Shown here: one piece after another, positions 51,083 to 60,323 of the stretch
Layout of the letters: every line of letters starts with the position of its first letter
Position numbering within the stretch: the stretch's first letter is position 1
Assembly: GCF_026341125.1 (NCBI RefSeq)
Contig: NZ_JAPEOR010000001.1
Span: 806,001-870,000, forward strand
Direction of reading: 5' to 3'
Source: Streptomyces sp. NBC_01142
Lineage (GTDB): Bacteria > Actinomycetota > Actinomycetes > Streptomycetales > Streptomycetaceae
DNA length: 64,000 nucleotides
Made by a program: the position numbers and the translations under genes
The notes under the pieces: model-generated
What the model was told of the DNA's origin: nothing
Seen by the model: only the letters and a program-made list of their open reading frames with translations
The model's database searches: none

Positions 51083-52014
51083 TGGTAGAGCGTGCCCGTG
51101 TTGAGGACCGGCTGCGCCGCGCGGTCGCCGCACAGCACCACCATCAGGTTCGACACCATCGCCGCCTTGCGCTCCGCGTCCAGTTCCACGATGTCCTGTT
51201 CCTGGATCCGGACCAGTGCCGCCTCGACCATGCCCACCGCGCCGTCCACGATCTGGCGCCGCGCCGCGACCACCGCTCCCGCCTGCTGCCGCTGCAGCAT
51301 CGCGGACGCGATCTCCGGGGCGTACGCGAGATGTGTGAAGCGGGACTCGATGATGTGCACGCCCGCCGCCTCCACCCGCGCATGCAGCTCCACCGCGAGC
51401 TTCTCGGTGATCTCCTCGGCGTTGCCGCGCAGCGACAGGCCGTCCTCGTCGTGGGCGTCGTACGGGTACTCGATGGCGATGTGCCGTACCGCCGCCTCCG
51501 TCTGCGTGGAGACGAACTCCAGGAAGTCGTCCACCTCGAAGAGCGCCTGCGCCGTGTCCTTCACGTTCCACACCACCACCGCGGCGAGCTCGATCGGATT
51601 GCCGTACGCGTCGTTCACCTTGAGGACCGCGGTCTCGTGGTTCCGTACCCGCGTCGAGATCTTGACCCGTGAGGTGAGCGGGTTGACCCAGCGCAGGCCG
51701 TCCGTACGGATCGTGCCCCGGTAGCGCCCGAAGAGCTGCACCACCCGCGCCTCGCCCGGCGCGACCATGTTCAGCCCGCACATCGCGAAGCACGCGGCTA
51801 TCGCGATCACGATTCCGGCCACGATGAGCGTCACCTTCGGGCCGGGTGAGGAGAGTGTCGCCCCGGTGGCGAGGAGGGCGACCGCGCAGCCGACCCCGAG
51901 CAGTCCGAGCAGCAGCGCAAGGCCCCCGCCGATGCTGTGCGCCGGAAATTCACGGACCCGCGGCTCCGGCATGTCCGGCAGCTCGTCAGAGGTTTTTGTG
52001 CTGGTGGCAGGCAT
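51079..52014 (-). CDS. SPFH/band-7 (stomatin-like) membrane protein
   Basis: 311 residues with two N-terminal membrane helices ([20 protein letters not shown] and [20 protein letters not shown]) and an SPFH domain ([38 protein letters not shown]). A helical end ([25 protein letters not shown]) likely forms oligomers. Flotillin/stomatin proteins organise membrane patches. Translated with the ribbon-helix-helix protein. Confidence 0.92.
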   Translation of the reverse strand: MPATSTKTSDELPDMPEPRVREFPAHSIGGGLALLLGLLGVGCAVALLATGATLSSPGPKVTLIVAGIVIAIAACFAMCGLNMVAPGEARVVQLFGRYRGTIRTDGLRWVNPLTSRVKISTRVRNHETAVLKVNDAYGNPIELAAVVVWNVKDTAQALFEVDDFLEFVSTQTEAAVRHIAIEYPYDAHDEDGLSLRGNAEEITEKLAVELHARVEAAGVHIIESRFTHLAYAPEIASAMLQRQQAGAVVAARRQIVDGAVGMVEAALVRIQEQDIVELDAERKAAMVSNLMVVLCGDRAAQPVLNTGTLYQ

Positions 52015-52040
52015 GATCGCTCCCCGTCTCGGTCTAGCAG

Positions 52041-52052
52041 AGTGATATCACT
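52041..52052. promoter_or_regulatory. 12-bp palindrome upstream of the SPFH gene
   Basis: AGTGATATCACT, perfect, 27 bases upstream of the SPFH start in an A/T-rich island that also holds the likely -10. Possible operator for the ribbon-helix-helix protein. Confidence 0.5.
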
Positions 52053-52237
52053 TTAACGTCTATGGCAACCCTCCGCACCTCTCATGAGTCGGTTCCATGA
52101 GACGGGGTGCTGATTGTCACGTCCGGAAAAGGCCGGATCGATGGCCCTTTGTCTGTAGTACCGGTGTTAGCTTTCTGAGCTGATTCCGGGCCGATCCCCG
52201 GCGAGTAGTAGAGAACGAAGAGCGGAGCAACGAAGCG

Positions 52238-54472
52238 ATGGGCCGAGCGGAAGCGCGACAGGCCCGGCAGCGCGGCGCGCGCCGGGCGAAGAAGGCCAAG
52301 CCCACAGGCATACGGCGCTTCTTCACCTGGAGGAAGGTGCTGGGTACCTTCCTCGGGCTCTGCCTGCTGGTCATGGGCGCTTTCTTCGCCATCTATCTGA
52401 TGGTCCCCGTGCCCAAGGCGAATGCTCAGGCCGAGAAGCAGAGCAACGTCTACAAGTACAGCGACGGCAAGATCCTCGCCCGCACCGGCAAGGTCAACCG
52501 CGAGATCGTCGGACTCGAGAAGATCCCTGAGGACGTCCAGTACACCTTCGTCGCCGCCGAGAACAAAACGTTCTTCGAGGACTCCGGAGTCGACTTCAAG
52601 GGCACCGTCCGCGGCCTGAAGAACACCCTGACCGGCAAGGGCAAGCAGGGTGGCTCGACCATCACCCAGCAGTACGTCAAGAACTACTACCTCGACCAGG
52701 ACCAGACGGTCACCCGCAAGCTCAAAGAGCTGGTGATCTCGCTCAAGGTGGACCAGCGCCAGAGCAAGAACGAGATCCTCGCCGGGTACATGAACACCAG
52801 CTACTACGGGCGCGGTGCGTACGGAATCCAGGCCGCGGCCCAGGCGTACTACCGCGTCGATGCGTCCAAGCTGAACGTCGCCCAGGGCGCGTATCTCGCC
52901 TCCCTGCTCCAGGCCCCCAGTCAGTACGACTGGGCCGAGGCCTCGGACACCGGCAAGAAGCTGGTCACCGAGCGCTGGCACTACACGCTCGACAACATGG
53001 TCGAGGAGGGCTGGCTCGACAAGTCCGCCCGCGACAAGCTGACCTTCCCCCGGCCGAAGGAGCCCAAGGCGGCCCCCGGCATGGAGGGCCAGACCGGCTA
53101 CCTCGTCGACGCCGCCAACAAGGAGCTGGCGCGCCAGGGGGTGAACGAGGAGGACATCAGAGCCGGCGGCTGGACGATCACGCTGAACATCGACTCGAAG
53201 CGCCAGAAGGCGCTCGAGAAGGCGGTCGAGCGGCAGCTCGAGGACGAGCTGGACCGCAAGAAGAACAAGGTCGACGCGACCGTGCAGGCCGGTGCGACCT
53301 CTGTCGATCCCAAGACGGGCAAGGTCGTCGCGCTGTACGGCGGTGTGGACGCCACCAAGCACTGGCTGTCCAACGCCGTCCGCTCCGACTACCAGCCGGC
53401 CTCGACGTTCAAACCGATCGTGTTCGCCTCCGCGCTGGAGAACGAGTCCAAGACGCAGGACGGCGACCCGATAGGCGTCAACACGATCTACGACGGCACC
53501 AGCAAGCGGCAGGTCGAGGGCAGCGACACCCCGTTCAACCCCGAGAACGAGGACGACAAGAGCTACGGCCCGGTCAACGTCCAGAGGGCGATGAACAAGT
53601 CGATCAACTCGGTCTTCGCCCAGATGGTCGTGGACGTCGGTCCGGGCGATGTGAAGAAGACCGCGCTCGACCTCGGAGTGAAGGACAGCAAGTCCTTCCC
53701 CGAGCGGCCCGCGATCTCGCTCGGCACGATGAGCGCCTCCACCTGGGACATGGCGGGGGTGTACGCGACCCTCGACAACCACGGCAAGCAGGTCACGCCG
53801 ACGATCGTGAACAAGGCCGAGCACAAGGACCGCACGGTCGACCTCGAGGACCCGGTCGGCAAGCAGGTGATCAGCCGTGAGACGGCCGACACGGTCACCT
53901 CGGTGCTGACCGGCGTGGTCAAGGACGGGTCGGGCCATGAGGCCAGCACGGACGCCTACGAGGCGGCCGGCAAGACCGGTACGGCGGAGAAGAACGTGGC
54001 GGCCTGGTACGCGGGCTACACCCCCGAACTCGCCACGGTCGTTGCCCTGTTCGGCGAGTCGACGGCGGCGGGCGGCGGACAGGTCACCCTGACCGGCACC
54101 GCCAACTCCGGCCGCGCCAACGGCGGTGGGTTCCCGGCCAGGATCTGGGCGGACTACACCCTGGGTGCCCTGAACGGCGGCTCCGACGCCGAGTTCGACC
54201 TGGAGGTCGCCGAGACGGCGAGCCCGGACCCGGGCCCGACGGTGACGAACACCCCGACGCAGAAGCCGACGCCGACGCCGACCCCGACGCCTACGGAGAC
54301 GCAGTCGCCGACGAACACCCCGACACCCACGCCGACGCCGACCGGGGACCCGACGCCCACGCCGACCAATACGCCGACGGGCCGGCCCAGCATCACGCTG
54401 CCGCCCGACCCCGGCGACGACGACCCGGGCGACCCCGACCCCAAGGACAAGAGCGACCTCGGCAGGCCCTGA
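52238..54472 (+). CDS. Class A penicillin-binding protein
   Basis: 744 residues with a basic cytoplasmic tail, one membrane helix (35-58) and a GT51 glycosyltransferase (about 75-250: FVAAENKTFFEDSGVD with the catalytic Glu, GGSTITQQYVKNYYL). The transpeptidase (about 350-640) has SxxK PASTFKPI, SxN KSINSVF and KTG AGKTGTAEKN. It polymerises and crosslinks peptidoglycan. The last 80 residues are a wall-spanning Pro/Thr repeat. Start ATG 52238. Confidence 0.95.
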   Translation: MGRAEARQARQRGARRAKKAKPTGIRRFFTWRKVLGTFLGLCLLVMGAFFAIYLMVPVPKANAQAEKQSNVYKYSDGKILARTGKVNREIVGLEKIPEDVQYTFVAAENKTFFEDSGVDFKGTVRGLKNTLTGKGKQGGSTITQQYVKNYYLDQDQTVTRKLKELVISLKVDQRQSKNEILAGYMNTSYYGRGAYGIQAAAQAYYRVDASKLNVAQGAYLASLLQAPSQYDWAEASDTGKKLVTERWHYTLDNMVEEGWLDKSARDKLTFPRPKEPKAAPGMEGQTGYLVDAANKELARQGVNEEDIRAGGWTITLNIDSKRQKALEKAVERQLEDELDRKKNKVDATVQAGATSVDPKTGKVVALYGGVDATKHWLSNAVRSDYQPASTFKPIVFASALENESKTQDGDPIGVNTIYDGTSKRQVEGSDTPFNPENEDDKSYGPVNVQRAMNKSINSVFAQMVVDVGPGDVKKTALDLGVKDSKSFPERPAISLGTMSASTWDMAGVYATLDNHGKQVTPTIVNKAEHKDRTVDLEDPVGKQVISRETADTVTSVLTGVVKDGSGHEASTDAYEAAGKTGTAEKNVAAWYAGYTPELATVVALFGESTAAGGGQVTLTGTANSGRANGGGFPARIWADYTLGALNGGSDAEFDLEVAETASPDPGPTVTNTPTQKPTPTPTPTPTETQSPTNTPTPTPTPTGDPTPTPTNTPTGRPSITLPPDPGDDDPGDPDPKDKSDLGRP

Positions 54473-54538
54473 TCACTGCCGGTCTGCGGTCTGCGACCGG
54501 CGGCGAGTCGCTGACCACCGACCGCTGACCACTGACGT

Positions 54539-54583
54539 GCGTGTGCCCGCGGCCCCCGGAATCCGGGGGCCGCGGGCACACGC
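54539..54583. terminator. Long bidirectional hairpin between PBP and catalase
   Basis: Perfect 22-bp inverted repeat (54539-54560 with 54562-54583, core GCCCGCGGCCCCCGG) between two convergent genes. Confidence 0.85.
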
Positions 54584-54592
54584 GTATCCGCC

Positions 54593-55696
54593 TCAGCCGC
54601 CGTTCACCTTCTTGGCGATACGGTCGCCGATGTCCTTGTCGACGTTGCGCCAGTACTGCAGCGCCCGGTCCAGGACCGGCCGCGTGACGCCGTTGCTCAG
54701 GTGTCCGCCGGCATTCGACACCAGCCGCTCACGGGCCGCGTCGTCCAGCACCTGGCGGACCATCGTGCCCGGCTGGCCCCAGTCGTCGTCCTCGCGGTGC
54801 GGCTTGTACGCCTCGCGCACCAGCTCTCCCGTGGCCTCCCAGCCCGCCGGGTCGCCGAAGCGCTGGTAGTCGGCAGCGGGACCGCCGTAGGAGTTCGGGG
54901 CGTACGGCCTCGACGCGTTCGACGGCACGTACCGCATCGGGCCGTCCTTGGCGTATGAATTCACCGCCGCGTGGGGCCGGTTGGGCGGCAGCTGTGCGTA
55001 GTTCGGGCCGATCCGGTACCGGTGCGTGTCCGGGTAGGAGAAGAGCCGTCCGAGCAGCATCTTGTCCGGCGACGGGCCGATGCCCGGCACCATGTTCGAC
55101 GGCTCGAAGGCGGCCTGCTCGATGTGGATGAAGTAGTCCTCCGGATTCCTGTTGAGCGTCATCCGGCCGACCTCGATCAGGGGGTAGTCGCCGTGCGGCC
55201 ACACCTTGGTCAGGTCGAAGGGGTTGAAGCGGTAGTCCGCCGCGTCCTCGAACGGCATGATCTGGACCTTGAGGGTCCACGACGGCGCGTTCCCGGACTC
55301 GATCGACTCGTACAGATCGCGGCGGTGCTTGTCCGCGTCCGAGCCGGCCAGCTCGTCGGCCTCGTCCTGCGTGAGGAAGTCGATGCCCTGGTCGGTCTTG
55401 AAGTGGTACTTCACCCAGAACCGCTCGCCACCGCCGTTGATCCACATGTAGGTGTGGGAGCTGTAGCCGTTCATATGGCGGTAGGTCTTCGGGATGCCGC
55501 GGTCGCCCATCAGCCACGTCACCTGGTGCGCGGACTCGGGGGACAGTGTCCAGAAGTCCCACTGCATGTCGTTGTTGCGCAGCCCGGTGGCGGGGTGGCG
55601 CTTCTGGGACCGGATGAAGTCCTGGAACTTGATCGTGTCGCGTACGAAGAAGACCGGCGTGTTGTTGCCGACCATGTCGTAGTTGCCGTGTTCCGT
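54593..55696 (-). pseudogene. Catalase, C-terminal part (gene split by IS element)
   Basis: 368 codons including the stop. It opens with TEHGNYDMVGNNTPVFFVRD, containing the distal-side Asn of the haem pocket, and includes the proximal haem Tyr in RLFSYPDTHRYRIGPN. With the 120-codon N-terminal part (57569-57928) it makes a 487-residue monofunctional catalase, the normal length; the frame joins exactly when 55697-57568 is removed. As it stands no complete catalase can be made from this locus. Confidence 0.93.
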
Positions 55697-55705
55697 TTGA
55701 AGTGC

Positions 55706-55727
55706 TCTCCCGGCTGAAGCCGGGAGA
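55706..55727. repeat. Subterminal hairpin, right end of the IS element
   Basis: TCTCCCGGCT-GA-AGCCGGGAGA, a perfect 10-bp stem 9 bases from the element end; the kind of hairpin recognised by Y1 transposases. Confidence 0.85.
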
Positions 55728-55734
55728 TTCCTGC

Positions 55735-57014
55735 TTACCTTGCGGCAGCGGGCTTGACGCGCTTCGCGCGCCTGACGACTGCCCTCCCGGCAGCCGGGAT
55801 GAGCGCGAGGCCCATCCGGTAAAGGTGCAAGACGTTGCGGGCTGCATTGTGGTCGGCGTTGCCTGACCATCCGCAGTCCGGGTTCTTGCATACGAACGTG
55901 GCTTGGTCCTCCCGGCTGCCGGGCGTGATGAAGCCGCACGCGGAACAGCGCCGGGACGTGTGCGGGGCCGGGACCTTGTGCAGGGTGCCGCCGTACGAAG
56001 CGGTCTTGTACGTCAGCATGGCGACCGTACGGCCCCACGCCTCGCCGGTGATGGAGCGGTTCAGCCCAGATTTCTGGGCGACGTTCTTCCCCGGCAACTC
56101 GACGGTGCCCTTGGCGGACTTGACCATGTTTGTGATGGCGAGTGCTTCGACCACCACCGTGCCGTACTGCTTGGCAATGGCGGTGGTGGTCTGGTGCTGC
56201 CAGTCCAAGGCCCGACGCTTGGCTTTCGCGCGGACTCCTGCGATCTGGTCATAGGTGTGGTGCAGACGGCGGCTGGCGCGCTCGCCGGGCTTGCGGTGTG
56301 CTTGCGCTGGGCGGCGCGCTGCTCCAGCCGCAGAAGCTTGGACTGCTCCTGCTTGGTCAGCCACTCGCCGTGCTCGTGTGTCTCACCGTCTGAGAGGGCA
56401 ATGGGCACGGTGACGCCCACGTCGATGCCGATGTCCGGCCCTTGGTGGGGCTCGGGCTTGGTCTCCAAGGTCTGGACGCGGAATGCGATGTGCCAGCCGA
56501 GCGCGTCCTTGATCAGCCGCGCCCCGGTGATCCGGTTCTCCGCGCCTGCATGCTTGCCCACGGGCAGGTCCTTGGTCCACCGGAACCGGACCCGGCCCAC
56601 CTTCGGAATGCTGACCGTGCCCCAGCGGCGGTGCACGCGGACGATGTTCAGGTCCCGGCCCTGCGGGACGTCCACGGACATCACCGTGCGGATGCGGCCC
56701 TTGAAGTTTGGGGCGTCGGCGCGGCCGTCCCAGGAGTTCTTCCACGCCTGAAAGTACGTCTTGAGCACCGCTTGCGCGGCCTGCGCGGGCAGGACGGCGA
56801 GAAAGCCGATGTCCTCGCGGGCCTGGCGGATCGCGGCGTCCGCGCTCGCCAGCGTCCGCTTTTCCTTCGGCATCATCTGCCACCAGGCGTGCAGCAGGTT
56901 CCACATAGTGCGGGCCGCGTGGGCCTGGTCATCGGTCTTCAACACCCCGGCAGGCGACAGCACAAGCCGGGCACGGTGCCCGAACTGCCGCTTGACCAGG
57001 GTGCCTTGATTCAC
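55735..57014 (-). pseudogene. tnpB: TnpB RNA-guided nuclease gene with frameshift
   Basis: Two frames cover one TnpB. Codons 1 to about 238 give the N-terminal part and RuvC-I (DIGIDVGVTVPIALSDG). After about 56300 the reading moves to another frame: KPGERASRRLHHTYDQIAG, RuvC-II (TVVVEALAITNM), a zinc ribbon (CSACG ... CKNPDCGWS) and RuvC-III (NADHNAARN). All catalytic acids exist but in two frames, so a one-base indel has probably killed it; ribosomal slippage is not excluded. The end of the gene overlaps the region expected to specify its guide RNA. Confidence 0.85.
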
Positions 57015-57037
57015 GATCGAGAGCCTAGCATTGGCTT

Positions 57038-57466
57038 ATGTCACCACGCTGGGACCCTAATCCCGATGTCAGAACCGGTCGCCATGTTGTCTACAACCTG
57101 CACGTTCACTTGGTTTTCGTCACTAAGTACAGGCGGAAGGCGTTCACCGACGTCATGCTGACCCGCACCGAAGAGATCATGCGGGAGGTCTGCGCTGACT
57201 TCGAAGCCGAGCTGAAACAGTTCAACGGCGAACAGGACCACGTGCACCTGCTCGTGCACTACCCGCCGAAGGTGCAGCTTTCCAAGCTGGTCAACTCCCT
57301 CAAGGGCGTCAGCTCCCGGCGGCTCCGCCAGGAGTACGACAGCCATGTCCGCCGGTACCTGTGGGGCGGACACTTCTGGTCCGGTTCCTACTTCGCCGGA
57401 TCGTGCGGCGGGGCACCCCTGACCGTTGTCAAGCAGTACATCGAGAACCAGCAGCGCCCCGTCTGA
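57038..57466 (+). CDS. tnpA: TnpA, Y1 HUH transposase
   Basis: 142 residues, full length and intact. The HUH motif is EQDHVHLLVHYPP and the catalytic Tyr lies in VVKQYIENQQ. HLVFVTKYRRKAFT is the common N-terminus. It cuts and joins single-stranded DNA at the subterminal hairpins without duplicating the target, and its excision is precise. Divergent from tnpB with 23 bases between the starts. Confidence 0.93.
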   Translation: MSPRWDPNPDVRTGRHVVYNLHVHLVFVTKYRRKAFTDVMLTRTEEIMREVCADFEAELKQFNGEQDHVHLLVHYPPKVQLSKLVNSLKGVSSRRLRQEYDSHVRRYLWGGHFWSGSYFAGSCGGAPLTVVKQYIENQQRPV

Positions 57467-57532
57467 CCGTCACCACGGCGGCACAGAGCCCTCCGGCGCT
57501 CCGCGCCTCCGGCCCAAGGATGGCCTTCACCC

Positions 57533-57548
57533 CCGCCCTGAAGGGCGG
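57533..57548. repeat. Subterminal hairpin, left end of the IS element
   Basis: CCGCCCT-GA-AGGGCGG, a perfect 7-bp stem 20 bases from the element end, with the same GA loop as the other end. Confidence 0.82.
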
Positions 57549-57568
57549 AGCACTGGCCAAGATCAGAG

Positions 57569-57928
57569 GTAGAACTTCAGCGCGAAGCCGCGGGGGTCGC
57601 GCCAGGTGTCGGGGGAGCCCTGCTCACCCGCGACCGTCGAGAAGCGGGCCAGCATCTCGGTGCGCCTGCCCGGCTGGAAGAGGTCGGCCCTGGTGAACTG
57701 GCTTACGTCGTTGGTTACTTCGAAGGTGCCGTACGCTCCCGACCCCTTGGCGTGCACCACTCGCTCGGGGACCCGTTCGCGGTTGAACTGGGCCATCTTC
57801 TCGATGAGGTAGTGGTCCTGGAGCAGAATCGGACCGTCGGAGCCCACGGTGAGCGAATGCTCGTCGCTCTCCACAGGGATGCCGGCGTTGTTGGTGGTAT
57901 ACGGAGCCTTGGGGGATGACTCGGTCAC
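57569..57928 (-). pseudogene. Catalase, N-terminal part (gene split by IS element)
   Basis: 120 codons from GTG 57928 (GGAGGG upstream): [19 protein letters not shown] at the start, the essential distal His in [18 protein letters not shown], ending ...GFALKFY. Reading on into the element gives only Leu and a stop, so the expressed product is a short fragment lacking Asn and Tyr haem-pocket residues. The promoter and start remain intact. Confidence 0.93.
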
Positions 57929-58078
57929 GAGCGCCCTCCCGTCAATAGAGCCAAAACGCCTGCGGACAAAGGTGGGACAGAGTGGTCGCTTCGGCCGTGT
58001 GCCCCAGTCAACGCCTCCGACACCCCGTCGGCAACATGTGGACGGGGTCCAGATCTGGCCCCCGTCCGGCTCGCCGCG

Positions 58079-59971
58079 TTACGCGCGAGTAGGCAGCTCG
58101 AACCAGACCACCTTCCCGGTCGACAGACGCGTCGCTCCCCACCGTCTGGCCAGCCGGTTCACCAGAAACAGCCCGCGTCCGCCCTCGTCCGTGTCCCGGG
58201 CACGCCGCTGCCGGGGCAGCTGCGGAGAATCGTCGCCGACCTCGCAGCGCAGTACGTCCGTGCGCAGCAGCCGCAGCGTCACCGGACGCTCCGCATACCG
58301 CACCGCATTGGTCACCACCTCGCTGACCAGCAGCTCCACCGAATCGCTCAGCTCCTCCAGACCCCAGCGGACGAGCGCCCGGCGGGCCAGCCTGCGGGCC
58401 CGGCCCGGGGCGGCATCCTCCGGCTCCAGGAACCAGTACGCGACGTCGCTCGGCGCGATCCCGTCGAAACGGGCCGCGAGCAGCGCGATGTCGTCGTCCC
58501 GGTCGCCCGGGCCGAGCATGTCCAGCACGTCGTCGCAGAGTGCCTCCAGCGGCGGCGAGTGGTCGGGTCCGGTCAGCTGGGCGGTGTCGGCGAGGCGCTC
58601 CCGCAGCTGCTCGATCCCCGTCCACACGTCACGGAGCCGGGACTCGACCAGACCGTCGGTATAGAGGAGGAGGGTGGCGCCGGCCGGAGCGTCCAGTTCC
58701 ACCGCCTCGAAGTCCACTCCGCCCACGCCGATGGGCGCGCCGGGCGGCACCCGCAGTACTTCGGCCCGCCCGCCCAGATGCAGCAGGATGGGCGGCGGGT
58801 GGCCCGCGTTGGCGATGGTGATGCGGTGCGAGACGGGGTCGTACACGGCGTAGAGGCAGGTCGCCATCCTGTCCGTGCCGAGCCGCTGGGCCTGCTCGTC
58901 CAGATGGTGCAGGACCTCCTGGGGCGGCAGATCGAGCCCGGCCAGGGTCTGCGCGGTCGTCCGCAGCTGGCCCATGATCGCGGCGGACGTCATGGAGTGC
59001 CCCATGACGTCACCGACGACGAGCGCGACGCGGCTGCCCGGCAGCGGGATCGCGTCGTACCAGTCGCCGCCGACGCGGGCGGTCTCGGCGGCCGGCAGAT
59101 ACCGGGACGCGAGCCGGACACCGGTCGGCTGCGGCAGCGAATCGGGCAGCATCGTGCGCTGCAGCTCGTCGGCGATGTACGCCTCGCGTCCGTAGAGCAC
59201 GGCCTTGTCTATGCCGAGCGCGGTGTGCGTGGCCAACTGGGCCGCCACCAGCAGATCGTTGGGCTCGAAGGCGGGCCGGTCGGGGCGGCGCAGGAAGACG
59301 GCCGCGCCGATCACCCGGCGCCGGCCGCGCAGCGGGGCAAGTATGGCGCGATGGCCACTGGGCACCGCCCGGTCGGCGCCGAGCAGCTCGGGCAGGGCGG
59401 CCCGGGCCGCGGCGGAGTCGCCGAAGACGGGCCGTACGCCGCGCAGCACCTCGGACAGCGCACCGCCGGACCGCACCTCGCACAGCTCGGCCGCCGGGGT
59501 GGGATCGGTCTGCGCATCGATGACCGGGACGGGGACGGGGTTGCCCAGATCGGCTTCCTCACCGGTTAAACGCAGCCGGTCGGTACGGCGCAGCCGTAGG
59601 ACGAACGGCGAGACCGGCCGTTCGTCGCCGACCGGCAGGGGGTCGCGGAGATAGACGAGGATCGCGTCGGAGAACGTCGGCACGGTGGCGCGGCACAGCC
59701 CGAGGACGATCTCGTCCAGATCGATGCCGCGCGCGATCCGCCGGGTCGCGGCCCCCACGAAACGCAGCCGGTCGCCCTCGCGCCGCGCCGTCCCCGCGAG
59801 GTCCAGCGGCGGACTCTGCGGCTGCGGACCTGCCGGGATCGGCGGTGTCGGCTGCGCAGGGGGCGTCGGCACGGTCGGGGCGCCGGGCGCCTCGGCCCGC
59901 GGCCGGGTGCGTTCCTGCGGCCGGGCAGCCAGGGGCTGCCGGCCTTCGTGGGACGTGGGCTGCTCCGTCAC
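58079..59971 (-). CDS. SpoIIE-type phosphatase with GAF and HATPase domains
   Basis: 630 residues. A Pro-rich N-terminus (1-60) leads to a GAF domain (about 65-260), a PP2C/SpoIIE phosphatase (about 285-490: ARVGGDWYDAIPL, VVGDVMGHSM, LLLYTDGLVE) and a C-terminal HATPase of the anti-sigma RsbW type (SELLVSEVVTNAVRYA, GGRGLFLVNRL). Such proteins set the phosphorylation of anti-anti-sigma factors, so it should sit in a sigma-factor partner-switch. GTG start at 59971. Partner genes are not in the window. Confidence 0.93.
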   Translation of the reverse strand: MTEQPTSHEGRQPLAARPQERTRPRAEAPGAPTVPTPPAQPTPPIPAGPQPQSPPLDLAGTARREGDRLRFVGAATRRIARGIDLDEIVLGLCRATVPTFSDAILVYLRDPLPVGDERPVSPFVLRLRRTDRLRLTGEEADLGNPVPVPVIDAQTDPTPAAELCEVRSGGALSEVLRGVRPVFGDSAAARAALPELLGADRAVPSGHRAILAPLRGRRRVIGAAVFLRRPDRPAFEPNDLLVAAQLATHTALGIDKAVLYGREAYIADELQRTMLPDSLPQPTGVRLASRYLPAAETARVGGDWYDAIPLPGSRVALVVGDVMGHSMTSAAIMGQLRTTAQTLAGLDLPPQEVLHHLDEQAQRLGTDRMATCLYAVYDPVSHRITIANAGHPPPILLHLGGRAEVLRVPPGAPIGVGGVDFEAVELDAPAGATLLLYTDGLVESRLRDVWTGIEQLRERLADTAQLTGPDHSPPLEALCDDVLDMLGPGDRDDDIALLAARFDGIAPSDVAYWFLEPEDAAPGRARRLARRALVRWGLEELSDSVELLVSEVVTNAVRYAERPVTLRLLRTDVLRCEVGDDSPQLPRQRRARDTDEGGRGLFLVNRLARRWGATRLSTGKVVWFELPTRA

Positions 59972-60323
59972 GCGTGGGATTCCGTCCGTCCGGGCCGGTT
60001 GTGCGATGCAATCGCCTCGTGAGGCGGTATACCCGCTCTGCGGGCGGCGCCGACAGGATGACAGGCATCCGGCACGGCTCCACCCCCTTGAAATGACTCG
60101 TGGTGACTTACGGTCAGGTCGTGCGCTGTGCTCAATGGTTGCTCATGCTGCGCAGCCTTGCGGACGACGATCCTACGTTTGCCCCCGGGGGGCGCATCAA
60201 GAGTCTCATGAGGTCGTATGCGCCGGAGTGGGTTCCCGGACCGGAATCAGTCACTTCACGAGGGGCGGCCAAGGGGCGCCCGCCGGAGCGGCGGAGAGGA
60301 CGTGCTCGCATGGTTCCGTCCCC
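59972..60323. other. 352-base gap, no supported gene
   Basis: It should hold the promoter of the SpoIIE-type gene. Short open frames exist but lack ribosome sites and family resemblance; I see no strong hairpin or repeat. Confidence 0.5.

Larger units (their letters stand above)
55697..57568. mobile_element. IS200/IS605-family insertion (TnpA + TnpB) in catalase
   Basis: 1,872 bp, no target duplication, no terminal inverted repeats, divergent tnpA (+) and tnpB (-), and subterminal hairpins near both ends, all typical of the family. The ends are fixed by the restored catalase frame (TTCTAC joined to ACGGAA on the minus strand). By gene order the left end is at 57568 and the right end, beyond tnpB, at 55697; a shift of a base or so is possible. 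Confidence 0.92.

Noticed and set aside
60100..60323. Small gene in the gap between the SpoIIE-type and DUF402 genes
   Set aside because: No ribosome site, no stop before running deep into the DUF402 gene on the other strand, and no family resemblance.
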